From: Metabacillus litoralis | GTDB lineage: Bacteria; Bacillota; Bacilli; Bacillales; Bacillaceae | DNA length: 64,000 nt | Assembly: GCF_020524045.1 (NCBI RefSeq) | Contig: NZ_JAIVKL010000005.1 | Span: forward strand, 248,001-312,000 | Direction: 5' to 3' | Part shown: positions 35,235 to 44,490 of the stretch, in pieces | Layout of the letters: the number at the start of each line of letters is the position of its first letter | Position numbering within the stretch: the first letter of the stretch is position 1 | Program-made: the position numbers and the translations under genes | Notes under the pieces: model-generated | What the model saw: the letters and a program-made list of their open reading frames with translations, nothing else | The model's database searches: none | What the model was told of the DNA's origin: nothing

Positions 35235-35447
35235 GTTGGAAGTATGAATAATAATGAAAAACAGAAGAATAATAGCATGGAAAATACTCTAGCAACTTTT
35301 TAGTGCCTCACATTTTTTGAAAATCCGCAGATATAGAATTCTCCTTTTTATAAAACTAATTTAAATGATTGCGATTACAAGTCAATAGTACCAAGAAACC
35401 TTTGTTTTAAGGGCTTTTTTGCAATTATTAGACTTCTGCAAAAGAGA

Positions 35448-35476
35448 TTGACAGTCGATTCTAACTTATGTATCTT
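35448..35476 (+). promoter_or_regulatory. Promoter of the acetate-transporter gene
   Basis: TTGACA at 35448-35453, 17-base spacer, TATCTT at 35471-35476, about 30 bases before the start codon. Confidence 0.7.
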
Positions 35477-35507
35477 ATGTAAGTATGTTTTTTATTAGGA
35501 GGAAATT

Positions 35508-36122
35508 ATGAGTAATCAGAATACACAACAAGTGAAAATTGTAACAGCAGATCCATCAGCTTTGGGTCTATTTGGGCTAGCGATGGTTACTCTTGTGGCA
35601 TCTTCACAGAAATTAGGTTTAACAGAAGGTACTTCATTAATATTACCATGGGCATTTTTCTTAGGTGGACTAGCTCAACTATTTGCAAGTATCTTGGATT
35701 CTAAACATAACAATACCTTTGGAACAACTGCATTTGGTGCATTTGGTTTGTTTTGGTTTGGTGTTGGAATGACATGGTTGATTCAATTAGGTGCTTTTGG
35801 TGAAGAGCTAGCTGCTAATGCCGATTCTAAACAGCTAGGTGTTGCATTTATCGGCTATTTAATTTTCAGTGTTTTTATGACTGTTGGAGCGATGGCAACA
35901 CATAAGGTATTATTCTTTATTTTTGTATTTATAGATTTCTTATTTATTGGCTTATCTTTAAGTACACTTGGAGTAATGCCTGAAACAACTCATATGATAG
36001 CGGCTATTGCAGAGCTTATTATCGCATTATTATCTTTCTATGGATCTGCGGCAGTTGTTTTAAATAATCAGTTTGGAAAAGTGATTTTACCAGTTGGGAA
36101 GCCATTTGGTGTTTTTAAATAA
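35508..36122 (+). CDS. Acetate/succinate transporter, GPR1/FUN34/YaaH family
   Basis: This 204-residue protein has six hydrophobic segments and the family-start motif DPSALGLFGLAM (usually NPAPLGL). FGTTAFGAFGLFW is a second typical segment. The relatives E. coli SatP and fungal Ady2 carry acetate across the membrane. TAGGAGG precedes the ATG. The gene has its own promoter, and its stop codon TAA lies inside the left target duplication of a MITE. The insertion spared the reading frame but displaced the original 3' untranslated region. Confidence 0.88.
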   Translation: MSNQNTQQVKIVTADPSALGLFGLAMVTLVASSQKLGLTEGTSLILPWAFFLGGLAQLFASILDSKHNNTFGTTAFGAFGLFWFGVGMTWLIQLGAFGEELAANADSKQLGVAFIGYLIFSVFMTVGAMATHKVLFFIFVFIDFLFIGLSLSTLGVMPETTHMIAAIAELIIALLSFYGSAAVVLNNQFGKVILPVGKPFGVFK

Positions 36123-36285
36123 GGCTGTTTTCGTAAACTTTGTTGCTTTTAACAACTCCAAGTAAACAGCACTTTATCAAGCATGGTGGCATCTTTTCTT
36201 AATAGACTAGTACTTATTATGTAATAAGAACAATGTTTAAACTGCAATATTAGGGCAATTAGCCACAATCTTTCAAAAAAGAGCC
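36123..36285 (+). mobile_element. MITE family 1, copy 3 (163 bp, TSD TTAAATAA)
   Basis: The element begins GGCTGTTTTCGTAAACTTTG, ends TTTCAAAAAAGAGCC and is flanked by TTAAATAA at 36115-36122 and 36286-36293. The left duplication contains the stop codon of the acetate-transporter gene. Interior like copy 1. Confidence 0.92.
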
Positions 36286-36355
36286 TTAAATAACTGTATT
36301 TTATTTCGTGGGATCATACTGAAACAAATTGAAAGAATATCACTCCATTAGCAAC

Positions 36356-36722
36356 ATAGGAAAGAGGCTGGGACATAATTAAAGATGTCATACAAAAAGA
36401 CGAATAAATAAATCGAAATTCAGTTAAGCTGAAAGAAACAAGTTCGTTTCATTGCGCTGCAGACACTTGCTTTCCATGGGGAGGAAGCTGAGCCTCCTCG
36501 ACGCAAGCGCCTGCGGGGTCTCAGCCTTTCCTCAATTCCCGTAGGAGTCGAGTGTCTTCCGCTCCTTTCCACTAGTTCTTAAAAGTGGTTTCTAAAATCA
36601 AAAAATCTATTGTAGACAACAAATAAAAACCCGAACTATTAGGCGAATGATTAATTGATATATCACCTAATAATTCGGGTTTTTCATTAGCTTTAATACT
36701 TATTTCCCAGCCTCTTTCCTAT
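36356..36722. repeat. Composite repeat with 20-bp inverted ends (AGGAAAGAGGCTGGGA)
   Basis: The ends ATAGGAAAGAGGCTGGGAC (36356-36374) and the complement of GGAAATAA... in TTATTTCCCAGCCTCTTTCC (36700-36719) form an inverted repeat with one mismatch. Inside are a dispersed repeat (CAGACACTTGCTTTCC to GGAGTCGAGTGTCTTCC, 36468-36560) and a hairpin AAACCCGAACTATTAGG/CCTAATAATTCGGGTTT at 36626-36682. No coding capacity and no clear target duplication. Confidence 0.75.
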
Positions 36723-36786
36723 ACAGTTATATCTTTAAAAGACATATCGGACAACTACAAATATTTTGGTTAGAAAATAAATGAAA

Positions 36787-37569
36787 TTATTTGTCTTTTA
36801 TAAAAGGTTTGTTAACAAAGTGATACATCCAGCCCATTAAAACTGCACCACCGATTAAATTACCAAGTGTAACTGGGATAAGGTTATGAATAACACCTTG
36901 TAATGTAAAGCTGTCAGGAGGATTTGACACAAATGCAATAGCAAACGTACACATATTGGCAATACTGTGTTCATAACCTGAAATGAAAAAGCAAAAAACA
37001 AATAGCATCATTGTAAATAGCTTCGCCCCATCGCCTTTTAATCTCATAGGTATAAAGAAAGCAAGACAAACGAGCCAGTTACAAAGTATACCTCTAAAAA
37101 ATAATTCGGATGTTGGTAGATGCACTTTTTTATCTGCTACACTTAATAAAAAACTAGTAGTTGATGCATCAGAAAACAAACCAGTTGAATATATGAAAAA
37201 GGCAAAAAAGCAAGCTCCAATTATGTTTCCAATATAACTTGTTATCCAAAGTTTTATTGCGATTGGCCATTTCATCTTTTTCCGGAAAGCTGTGTAAGAA
37301 TAATAAAAAGTATTTCCAGTAAATAAATCTCCCCCACCATATGCTATTAAAATAATAGCAGCACCAAAGGTTAAAGCTGCAATTGGGTAAGCGAATGGAG
37401 AATGCTCGATATAAAAGAAATTTCCTGCTTTAAATGCGACGATTACTCCAAATCCGATAAACATACTAGCCAGAATTGATCGTAGTATATATCTTAATGG
37501 ACTATTTTCGTAAATTTTCTTTTTTTTATTTGCTAATTCCTCAACAAGTAATAATGCTTCTTGTTCCAA
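36787..37569 (-). CDS. Formate/nitrite transporter family (FNT) channel
   Basis: This 260-residue protein has six hydrophobic segments and the FNT signatures GGGDLFTGN (residues 78-86; usually G-x-ELFTGN) and PVTLGNLIGG near the end. FNT proteins are pentameric channels for small monocarboxylates, nitrite or hydrosulfide. The Glu of the first signature is Asp here. The start is TTG, with GGAGTG about nine bases before it. It may work alongside the nearby acetate-type transporter, but the two genes are convergent and separate. Substrate unknown. Confidence 0.85.
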   Translation of the reverse strand: MEQEALLLVEELANKKKKIYENSPLRYILRSILASMFIGFGVIVAFKAGNFFYIEHSPFAYPIAALTFGAAIILIAYGGGDLFTGNTFYYSYTAFRKKMKWPIAIKLWITSYIGNIIGACFFAFFIYSTGLFSDASTTSFLLSVADKKVHLPTSELFFRGILCNWLVCLAFFIPMRLKGDGAKLFTMMLFVFCFFISGYEHSIANMCTFAIAFVSNPPDSFTLQGVIHNLIPVTLGNLIGGAVLMGWMYHFVNKPFIKDK

Positions 37570-37728
37570 TGTAATTCACACTCCATTGATTCTTTTCTAA
37601 TACCTATATCTTACTTTAAAAAAGAAATTCTAAACGTGAGGTTTATCACTAGTTCATCTAAACTTCTATCATGTTTTTACACATTGAAGATATAAGCGGT
37701 TTTTTGAATTCCTAACCTAATTAATAAA

Positions 37729-37889
37729 GGCTGTTTTCGCAAACTTTGTTGCTTTTAAATACCTTAAGCAATCAGCACTGTATTAAGTCTAGTGGCATCT
37801 TTTCTTCATAAAATAGTACCCTTATAGTGAAAAACACTGTTTTCACTATAAATTTTGGTTACATAGCAACAATCTTTCAGAAAAGAGCC
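37729..37889 (+). mobile_element. MITE family 1, copy 4 (161 bp, TSD TTAATAAA)
   Basis: The element begins GGCTGTTTTCGCAAACTTTG, ends AATCTTTCAGAAAAGAGCC and is flanked by TTAATAAA at 37721-37728 and 37890-37897. The first 25 bases pair with the last 25 at 20 positions, so this copy shows the inverted ends best. Interior like copies 2 and 5. Confidence 0.93.
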
Positions 37890-38097
37890 TTAATAAAAAA
37901 TGTCAAAGAGAGACCTAATAAGAGTGAAACAGGAACTTATGTAGTTTTTCGGAAAGTTATTAGTTGTTAATAAACACACCAGCTAAAGAAAGAAAAAAAT
38001 CTCTATAAAATTAGGTTGGAAATAGGTTAAAATTGTTTTTCATTTATTTTACTGAAATATCTATTATTGACATAAAAAAATAGTTTTAACTTGATTT

Positions 38098-38126
38098 TGT
38101 TGTTAAAATAAGTTTTTCAGTATAAT
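38098..38126 (+). promoter_or_regulatory. Likely sigma-A promoter of rocF
   Basis: TTGTTG at 38098-38103, 17-base spacer, TATAAT at 38121-38126. The leader of about 90 bases downstream is A/T-rich. No sigma-54 type -24/-12 pair (TGGCAC-n-TTGCA), as used by B. subtilis roc operons, is visible. The 200 bases between MITE copy 4 and this promoter hold nothing recognised. Confidence 0.55.
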
Positions 38127-38220
38127 TATTTTTGTATATATACGAATAAATATACATAAGAATGTCGAGTTGAGTCATTATCAAAGCATAAGATACAATT
38201 GATTTAAGGGGGAGATTAAC

Positions 38221-39126
38221 GTGAAAAATAAACATATATCGATTATTGGAGTACCAATGGATTTAGGGCAATCTAGACGTGGTGTAGATATGGGGCCAAG
38301 TGCCATTCGTTATGCAGGTGTTGTTGAACGATTGGAAGAGCTAGAGTACGAGATTCATGATAAAGGTGATATTGAGATTGGTAGACCTGGTAAAGATGAA
38401 CAAGCTTCAGATGGAAATCTTAAATTTTTGAGTGCTGTATCAAATGCGAGTGAAAAGCTAGCTTCGGCTGTTGATGAAGTGATAGAGGAAGGATCTTTTC
38501 CACTTGTGTTTGGTGGTGATCATAGTATCGCCATTGGAACGTTAGCTGGTGTTTCAAAGCATTACAATAATTTAGGCGTGATATGGTATGACGCACATGG
38601 AGATTTGAATACGGCTGAAACATCTCCAACAGGAAATATACATGGTATGCCTTTGGCAGTTAGTTTAGGTATTGGGCATCCAACTTTAACCAACATTGCA
38701 GGCTATATGCCTAAAGTAAAACCAGAGAATATAGTGATTATTGGAGCACGTTCCCTTGATGAAGGAGAAAGAATACTTATTCGTGAAAAAGGTATAAAGG
38801 TTTATACAATGCACGAAATTGATCGCCTTGGGATGACTAGGGTGATGGAAGAAGCAATTGATTATTTAAAAGACAAAACAGATGGAGTTCATTTATCCCT
38901 AGATTTAGATGGATTAGATCCAAGTGATGCACCTGGAGTGGGAACACCTGTATTAGGTGGAATTAGCTATCGAGAAAGTCATTTAGCAATGGAAATTCTT
39001 GAGGAATCTAAAATAATTACATCAGCAGAATTTGTTGAAGTTAATCCCATTTTAGACCATGGAAATAGTACAGCAACTGTTGCTGTAGCATTAATGGGAT
39101 CTTTATTCGGAGAAAAATTACTGTAA
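38221..39126 (+). CDS. rocF: Arginase
   Basis: This 301-residue manganese enzyme converts arginine to ornithine and urea. Metal ligands are visible as His101 in GGDHS, Asp124, His126 and Asp128 in DAHGDLN, and Asp228 and Asp230 in DLDGLDP. Length is normal and the start is GTG behind AAGGGGGAG. In B. subtilis rocF is in the rocDEF operon. Here the ornithine aminotransferase gene follows after a 550-bp gap, and no rocE permease is between them. Together the two enzymes take arginine to glutamate semialdehyde. Confidence 0.94.
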   Translation: MKNKHISIIGVPMDLGQSRRGVDMGPSAIRYAGVVERLEELEYEIHDKGDIEIGRPGKDEQASDGNLKFLSAVSNASEKLASAVDEVIEEGSFPLVFGGDHSIAIGTLAGVSKHYNNLGVIWYDAHGDLNTAETSPTGNIHGMPLAVSLGIGHPTLTNIAGYMPKVKPENIVIIGARSLDEGERILIREKGIKVYTMHEIDRLGMTRVMEEAIDYLKDKTDGVHLSLDLDGLDPSDAPGVGTPVLGGISYRESHLAMEILEESKIITSAEFVEVNPILDHGNSTATVAVALMGSLFGEKLL

Positions 39127-39344
39127 GGTAAGTAGCAGATCCTACCTTCATAAAAGATGGTGAGGAAAGACTTATAAAAAGTTTATTTTAAGTTGAATTT
39201 ACCTACTAATATATTTGTTTTTGCAGCTTGGGAGTTATTATGATTATGTTCTTACAATAATAGAATAAAATGTGCATTTAATAACTCCTTTTTTTAGAAT
39301 ATTATTTCGAATGATTTGTTCAGCGTTGTTATATCCTTTTCAAC

Positions 39345-39611
39345 CTAGAATGCACAAATAATTTGTTTACTAGGAGTATAAATTGGATATACATCATTAA
39401 TAGATAATGAATTTTTTCTATAGTAGTTAGATAATCGTCATCCATCTTGGTTAATTATTACTTCAAGTATTCATGATTTATTGTAATCTACTAAACTAGG
39501 AATAAATGGGATAGGAATAGGTTCATTAACTAGCGTCTTGATGTATGTTATAAGCCACTCAGGAGTTATTTAAGTATTAAACCAAATCGAATCTAAATAA
39601 GGCGCTTTCAT
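39345..39611 (-). pseudogene. Decayed coding region with three in-frame stops
   Basis: One minus-strand frame of 89 codons reads as plausible protein throughout. Segments are MKAPYLDSIWFNT, ITPEWLITYIKTLVNEPIPI followed by PFIPSLVDYNKS, then ILEVIINQDG and SNYYRKNSLSINDVYPIYTP. It is broken by TAA at codon 14 and TGA at codons 47 and 58. Composition is unlike random A/T-rich intergenic sequence. I cannot name the family. It lies in the 556-bp gap between rocF and rocD and points away from rocD. Confidence 0.4.
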
Positions 39612-39682
39612 TCCTAAAGTTTTCCTGAAACCTGCTAATTATATTTTGTGAAACTAATTAAATTAAAATAGGAGGAATGTAT

Positions 39683-40876
39683 ATGAAAAATGTATCAGAA
39701 AAAGTTATTAATCAAACAGAACAATTTGGTGCGAATAATTATAATCCCTTACCAATCGTTATCTCACAAGCTGATGGAATTTGGGTAGAAGATCCTGAGG
39801 GTAATAAATATTTAGATATGTTAAGTGCCTATTCTGCAGTAAACCAAGGTCATAGACATCCAAAAATAATTAAAGCGTTAAAAGATCAAGCTGATCGTGT
39901 AACATTAACATCTCGTGCTTTTCATAATGATCAGTTAGGTCCTTGGTATGAAAGAATTTCACGAATGACGAAAAAAGAAATGGCTTTACCAATGAACACA
40001 GGTGCGGAAGCTGTAGAAACAGCGATTAAAGCAATTAGACGTTGGGGATATGAAGTAAAAGGTATTGAAAATAACAAAGCAGAAATTATTGCATGTGAAG
40101 GGAATTTTCATGGTCGTACAATGTCTGCTGTTTCATTATCTTCTGAGGAGGAATATCGTAGAGGATTTGGGCCAATGTTACCAGGAATTAAACTCATTCC
40201 TTATGGTGATGTAGAGGCGCTAAAAGCAGCTATTACACCAGAAACAGCAGGCTTTATTTTTGAACCAATTCAAGGTGAAGCTGGTATTAATATTCCTGAA
40301 GATGGTTTTCTTAAAGAAGCATTCAACGTATGTAAAGAAAGCAATGTGCTATTTGTGGCAGATGAAATCCAAGCTGGACTTGGACGTTCGGGTAAGATGT
40401 TTGCATGTGATTGGGAAGACGTTGTTCCTGATATGTATATCTTAGGAAAAGCATTAGGCGGTGGAGTATTCCCAATTTCTTGTGTTGTGGCAAACCGTGA
40501 TGTTTTAGGAGTATTCAATCCTGGTTCACATGGATCAACATTTGGAGGAAATCCATTAGCTTGTGCTGTTTCAATTGCTGCTTTGGATGTTTTGGAAGAA
40601 GAAAAACTTGTTGAACAGTCTTTAAAATTAGGGAACTATTTTGTTAAACGCTTAAAAGAAATAGACAATCCACTGATAAAGGAAATTCGTGGGAGAGGTT
40701 TATTTATTGGAGTAGAATTAACGGAGCCAGCAAGGAGCTATTGTGAAAAACTAAAAGAGCAGGGTTTATTATGTAAAGAAACACATGATACAGTTATTCG
40801 CTTTGCACCACCGCTTGTTATAACAGAAGAAGAACTAGATTGGGCAATTGAACGCATTAAGAACGTATTAGCATAA
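39683..40876 (+). CDS. rocD: Ornithine aminotransferase
   Basis: This PLP enzyme of 397 residues turns ornithine into glutamate semialdehyde, the step after arginase. PLP residues are Asp227 in [15 protein letters not shown] and Lys256 in [13 protein letters not shown]. The [10 protein letters not shown] and [13 protein letters not shown] motifs of ornithine aminotransferases are present. The frame is open from ATG 39677, but that ATG lies one base after GGAGG. ATG 39683, seven bases away, is the likely start. The upstream region holds a decayed gene rather than the rest of a roc operon. Confidence 0.93.
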   Translation: MKNVSEKVINQTEQFGANNYNPLPIVISQADGIWVEDPEGNKYLDMLSAYSAVNQGHRHPKIIKALKDQADRVTLTSRAFHNDQLGPWYERISRMTKKEMALPMNTGAEAVETAIKAIRRWGYEVKGIENNKAEIIACEGNFHGRTMSAVSLSSEEEYRRGFGPMLPGIKLIPYGDVEALKAAITPETAGFIFEPIQGEAGINIPEDGFLKEAFNVCKESNVLFVADEIQAGLGRSGKMFACDWEDVVPDMYILGKALGGGVFPISCVVANRDVLGVFNPGSHGSTFGGNPLACAVSIAALDVLEEEKLVEQSLKLGNYFVKRLKEIDNPLIKEIRGRGLFIGVELTEPARSYCEKLKEQGLLCKETHDTVIRFAPPLVITEEELDWAIERIKNVLA

Positions 40877-40897
40877 TTCTATAAAATGAATAATTTT

Positions 40898-40931
40898 AAA
40901 AATGAAATCTTAAATGATTTCATTTTTTTTT
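40898..40931 (+). terminator. Terminator of rocD
   Basis: AAATGAAATC pairs with GATTTCATTT around a short loop and runs into nine T residues. Confidence 0.9.
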
Positions 40932-41104
40932 GTATAACTGTAAGAAGTTCAACTCTATTGAATCCTTAAGTTGAACCATTTTGAAAATAAATGTAATATC
41001 TTGACGAATTATATATTATAATGTCATTAAGTAAGCGTTTTTATTAGGGGATATAGTAAAACGAATTTTCTACATTTGTGAAGACAAAATAGGGGGTCTG
41101 TAAA

Positions 41105-42862
41105 ATGAAGAAATCAAATATAAGAGGACAAACATCGCTTAAAATGAAGTTAACTATTTTATGCATGTTGTTACTAGCCATACCTTCTCTGACAATAGGC
41201 ATAATGGGATATTCATCTAGTAAGAAAAATTTAGATGAATTAGGTGCAACTAATTTACAAAACAATGTAAAAATGGCAATAAAGTTAATTGAAAGCGTTA
41301 ACAAAGAAGTGGAAGATGGTGTGATTACTCTAGAAGAAGGACAGGAAAGGGTAAAAGCATTGTTAACGGGAGAAAAACAAGCCGATGGAAAGAGACCGAT
41401 AGATAAGACGATTAACATGGGAGAAAATGGGTATTTCTTCGTTATGAATAATGAGGGTGTGTTGATTGCTCATCCAAGTTCTGAAGGTAAGGATTTAACT
41501 GAAATGGAAGATCCAAATGGTGTGAATGTGGGGAATGAAATTTTAGGAGCAGCAAAATCAGGGAGTGGTTTTGCTTATTATGAATGGCCTTTACCGAATG
41601 ATCCGGACAAAATAGAACCTAAAGTGACGTATGCAGAAGAAGATCCTAATTGGGGATGGGTAATCTCAGCTGGAACATATATGATTGACTTTAATAAAGT
41701 GGCTAATCCAATTCTCCACACTTTATTAATTACGTTAGGTTTATCACTTTTAATTGGATCGATCATTGTATGGCTTGTGTTGGATCGAGCTATAGCACCA
41801 ATTAAAAAAATTGCTAATGAAATGAGTCTTGTAGCAGATGGAGTATTAACGGTTGACCATGTTCATGTGAAAAGTAATGATGAAGTAAAGTTACTAGCAG
41901 AAAGCTATAATAAGATGGTCGTTAGTTTTAAACAATTGATTCAGCATGTTGTTCAAACAACAGAGCATGTGACAACTTCATCTGAACAATTGAAGTTGAA
42001 TGCATTGGAAACAAAATTTGCTTCAGAGCAAATCGCAAAAGCACAACAAGAAGTAGCTTATGGTGCGGAAGAACAAGCAAGTAAAGTGGTTCACTCTGCT
42101 AACATATCTCAACATATTTCAAAAGATGTAGAGGCTATATCACAGCAAGTAGAAACAGCTTCAAATGCATCACAAATAGCTTATACACAAGCAAGTAAAG
42201 GTGAGGTGAATTTGAAGAAAGTAGTCGATCAAATGACCATTATCACAACGAATACAGAGGAGACAGGAAGAGCTATTCAATTATTGAATAAAAAATCGTC
42301 TGAAATAGAAAGGATCGTTTCACTTATCAATGATATAGCAACTCAAACAAATTTGTTAGCATTAAATGCAGCAATAGAAGCAGCAAGAGCTGGTGAGCAT
42401 GGAAAAGGTTTTGCTGTTGTAGCAGATGAAGTAAGAAAGCTAGCTGAACAATCAAGTTTATCTACTCATCAGATTAATGAACTAATTACTGAAATACAAA
42501 ATTATACGATAAAAGCTGTAGAATCTATGCAACAAGGTGAACGTGCAGTGAAAGCGGGTACTGAAATTGTTAACAATGCTGGAGTTTCATTTAAAGAAAT
42601 TGCAGGGACTGTAAAACAAGTTGTAACTCAGATGGATGAAGTGACAAACTCAATTGATCGAATCCAAACAGGAACAGAAAACTTAGTAGAGTCCATTGAA
42701 AGTGTAAATGAAATTACTGAACGTACAAGTGAATCTACAGGAGAAGTATCAGCAGCAACAGAGGAACAATTAGCATTAATAGAAGAAATAAACGGCTCTG
42801 CAGGAACAATGCATGTTAAAGCCAACGAATTAATAGATCTGGTTCGAAAATTTAAGATATAG
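41105..42862 (+). CDS. Methyl-accepting chemotaxis protein with Cache sensor
   Basis: This 585-residue receptor has a first membrane helix at about residues 16-36 and an extracytoplasmic single-Cache domain (about 40-200; [19 protein letters not shown] and [13 protein letters not shown]). A second helix lies at 203-223, followed by a HAMP domain and a methyl-accepting coiled coil. The conserved signalling tip is near residues 415-450 ([20 protein letters not shown]). It will signal to the CheA kinase. AGGGGG precedes the ATG. A Cache pocket of this type often binds small carboxylates, but the ligand is unknown. Confidence 0.92.
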   Translation: MKKSNIRGQTSLKMKLTILCMLLLAIPSLTIGIMGYSSSKKNLDELGATNLQNNVKMAIKLIESVNKEVEDGVITLEEGQERVKALLTGEKQADGKRPIDKTINMGENGYFFVMNNEGVLIAHPSSEGKDLTEMEDPNGVNVGNEILGAAKSGSGFAYYEWPLPNDPDKIEPKVTYAEEDPNWGWVISAGTYMIDFNKVANPILHTLLITLGLSLLIGSIIVWLVLDRAIAPIKKIANEMSLVADGVLTVDHVHVKSNDEVKLLAESYNKMVVSFKQLIQHVVQTTEHVTTSSEQLKLNALETKFASEQIAKAQQEVAYGAEEQASKVVHSANISQHISKDVEAISQQVETASNASQIAYTQASKGEVNLKKVVDQMTIITTNTEETGRAIQLLNKKSSEIERIVSLINDIATQTNLLALNAAIEAARAGEHGKGFAVVADEVRKLAEQSSLSTHQINELITEIQNYTIKAVESMQQGERAVKAGTEIVNNAGVSFKEIAGTVKQVVTQMDEVTNSIDRIQTGTENLVESIESVNEITERTSESTGEVSAATEEQLALIEEINGSAGTMHVKANELIDLVRKFKI

Positions 42863-42995
42863 AACGTTTTGAGATGAATCCTTTCCTTATAGAAGTGTGA
42901 AATTTGAGTTTTATATATTCGCATAAATCACTTCAAAGATGCCTTTATATGCGTTAATTGCTGGTCAAGTGATTTAAAGATAATAGCCTTTTATT

Positions 42996-43026
42996 AAGAC
43001 GCATGTAATTTTCATGCGTCTTAGTT
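42996..43026 (+). terminator. Terminator after the chemoreceptor gene
   Basis: AAGACGCATG pairs perfectly with CATGCGTCTT across a 7-base loop. The T-run is weak. The rest of the 320-bp gap shows nothing recognised. Confidence 0.75.
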
Positions 43027-43184
43027 TGTTGAGAAATGTTTGCTTTCTACGTTGTTGCTTTTATTTATAACGTTCACTGAAATTAAAATAACCTATGATT
43101 CGACAATAATCTCTTATTTATCATGTTATTATGATTTTATTAATTGAACTACTAATCAAAGGTAATAGAGAGGAGTAGTTAAAA

Positions 43185-43400
43185 GTGCTTACAAGTGTTG
43201 TTAGTATCGGTTTTACTGTTTTAATAGTGTTTATCATTATCTTTGTTTTATATAGAAAATTAATTAACAAGAAAACCCCAACAGTTCATTACACCCCATT
43301 TGACGAAATAACGGGTCAATCACCTGTTAAGTTTCATGAAGAACAACAAACGCTTGCTGAGGAATTTGAACAAGGAGAAGGAAAAGATAGAAAAAAATAA
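43185..43400 (+). CDS. DUF3951-like small membrane protein
   Basis: This 71-residue protein has one N-terminal membrane helix followed by YRKLINKKTPTVHYTPFDEI and a Glu-rich tail, the layout of the DUF3951 family of Bacillus. The start is GTG with GAGAGGAG at 43168-43175. It is the first of two or three small genes in a row. Function unknown. Confidence 0.7.
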   Translation: MLTSVVSIGFTVLIVFIIIFVLYRKLINKKTPTVHYTPFDEITGQSPVKFHEEQQTLAEEFEQGEGKDRKK

Positions 43401-43406
43401 GCTGAA

Positions 43407-43511
43407 ATGAAAAGATTCATAGAAATTAACTTTGATTGGAAAGAGGAAGAAGATCTTGAGAAAATGTTTCCATTAGGTTGGGGACAATTTGATGAGAATC
43501 CAGTCGTATAA
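43407..43511 (+). CDS. Possible 34-residue protein
   Basis: A short frame (MKRFIEINFDWKEEEDLEKM and then FPLGWGQFDENPVV) lies between two small membrane-protein genes. Its composition is protein-like, but no ribosome site precedes the ATG. It may be translated by coupling to the gene seven bases upstream, or be the end of a lost gene. Confidence 0.35.
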   Translation: MKRFIEINFDWKEEEDLEKMFPLGWGQFDENPVV

Positions 43512-43537
43512 TAGACAAGATGAAAGGGGGCATAATG

Positions 43538-43726
43538 ATGAGTGATAGTGGTTTTAACGTAGGAGATCTAATTTTTCAGTTGGTTATGATCGCAATACCA
43601 ATAATCTTTCTTATCATTTTTATCATCCTGTTTCGCGGATTAATGAAAAAAAATGGTCAGATTAACAGAATGGAAGAAAAAATTGATAGAATAGAGCAGA
43701 AAATCAATAACCTTACTAGAGAATAA
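43538..43726 (+). CDS. DUF4083-like small membrane protein
   Basis: This protein of 62 residues has one membrane helix (about residues 11-32) and a short C-terminal coiled coil (NRMEEKIDRIEQKINNL), as in DUF4083 proteins. AAAGGGGG at 43523-43530 is the ribosome site. The ATG codons at 43520 (before it) and 43535 are in frame; 43538 has the best spacing, seven bases. Confidence 0.65.
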   Translation: MSDSGFNVGDLIFQLVMIAIPIIFLIIFIILFRGLMKKNGQINRMEEKIDRIEQKINNLTRE

Positions 43727-43736
43727 ATCATGTGAC

Positions 43737-43769
43737 GAAAACCTTGCTTGTACTTCAGTGAGGTTTTTC
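43737..43769 (+). terminator. Terminator after the DUF4083-like gene
   Basis: GAAAACCTT pairs with GAGGTTTTTC across a 14-base loop and ends in T residues. Confidence 0.65.
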
Positions 43770-43920
43770 TGCATTTTAGCTTAATATTAATGAAGTTTAA
43801 GATAAAAAGGTAGAAACAGAACAGTATATAAATCAACAAAAACAATTGACGCTAACAATTAAAAAATGTAGACTGAAAAAATCATTCAGAAGGTATAGTA
43901 GGTAGGATGGTGTAAACAAT

Positions 43921-44126
43921 ATTATATTGAATTTTAGCATGGTATCATTATTAGCCAATAATATTGAAGAATTAAATTTATAGAGAAAGCAATATGAACA
44001 ATGAAAACTTGAGTTTATAAAACAAGATGATGTGTTAACAATAAGATTAGTTTGTGATGGGCTATGGTTTTCAAGCATATTTCATTTGGATTTTTTATGA
44101 AAAAGAAGAGGCATTTCAGCTGATTC
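43921..44126 (+). pseudogene. C-terminal remnant of a TetR/QacR-type regulator
   Basis: One frame reads NFSMVSLLANNIEELNL, RKQYEQ, KLEFIKQDDVLTIRLVCDGL and WFSSIFHLDFL with stop codons at 43981, 44002 and 44095. The RLVCDGLWFSSIF stretch is typical of the last helices of TetR regulators of SMR and other efflux genes. The N-terminal half is gone. It lies directly in front of the paired SMR genes. Confidence 0.6.
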
Positions 44127-44162
44127 ATTATCTACTTGATAAACTCGAGGAGGGAAAATAGC

Positions 44163-44477
44163 ATGGCCTATTTACTATTATTTATCTCGATTGTACTAGA
44201 AGTATTTGGTTCAACAATGTTAAAGTTTTCGGAAGGATTCAAAAAATTATTTCCTTCTATATTTGTTGTAGTTGGATACGGATTAGCATTTTATCTATTG
44301 TCTATCGTACTTAAAACATTACCTTTAGGAATTGTTTATGCTACATGGAGTGGAATTGGAACGATTTTTACAGTATGTGTTGGAGTTTATCTTTTTAAAG
44401 AAAAACTGAACAAACAAGGGTATGTAGGGATCGGGTTACTTGTTGTTGGTTTAGTCATAATGAATATGAGTAAATAA
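44163..44477 (+). CDS. SMR family efflux subunit, first of a pair
   Basis: This 104-residue protein has four membrane helices. The essential proton/drug-binding glutamate is Glu13 in SIVLEVFGSTMLK, and the YATWSGIGT loop is typical. Small multidrug resistance proteins work as antiparallel dimers. Two adjacent, similar but different genes suggest a heterodimer like EbrA/EbrB. GAGGAGGG at 44146-44153 fixes ATG 44163; the upstream in-frame ATG precedes it. A dead TetR regulator gene stands upstream. Confidence 0.88.
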   Translation: MAYLLLFISIVLEVFGSTMLKFSEGFKKLFPSIFVVVGYGLAFYLLSIVLKTLPLGIVYATWSGIGTIFTVCVGVYLFKEKLNKQGYVGIGLLVVGLVIMNMSK

Positions 44478-44490
44478 GAAAGGTGGAATA

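Noticed and set aside
35027-35278. 83-codon minus-strand frame with LFAVF-like heptads
   Set aside because: Its regularity comes from the 21-bp DNA repeat (7 codons); it also overlaps a terminator and has no ribosome site.
38040-38220. ARG box or sigma-54 promoter before rocF
   Set aside because: ACGAATAAATATACAT is only a weak match to the AhrC box, and no GG-n10-GC type -24/-12 element is visible.
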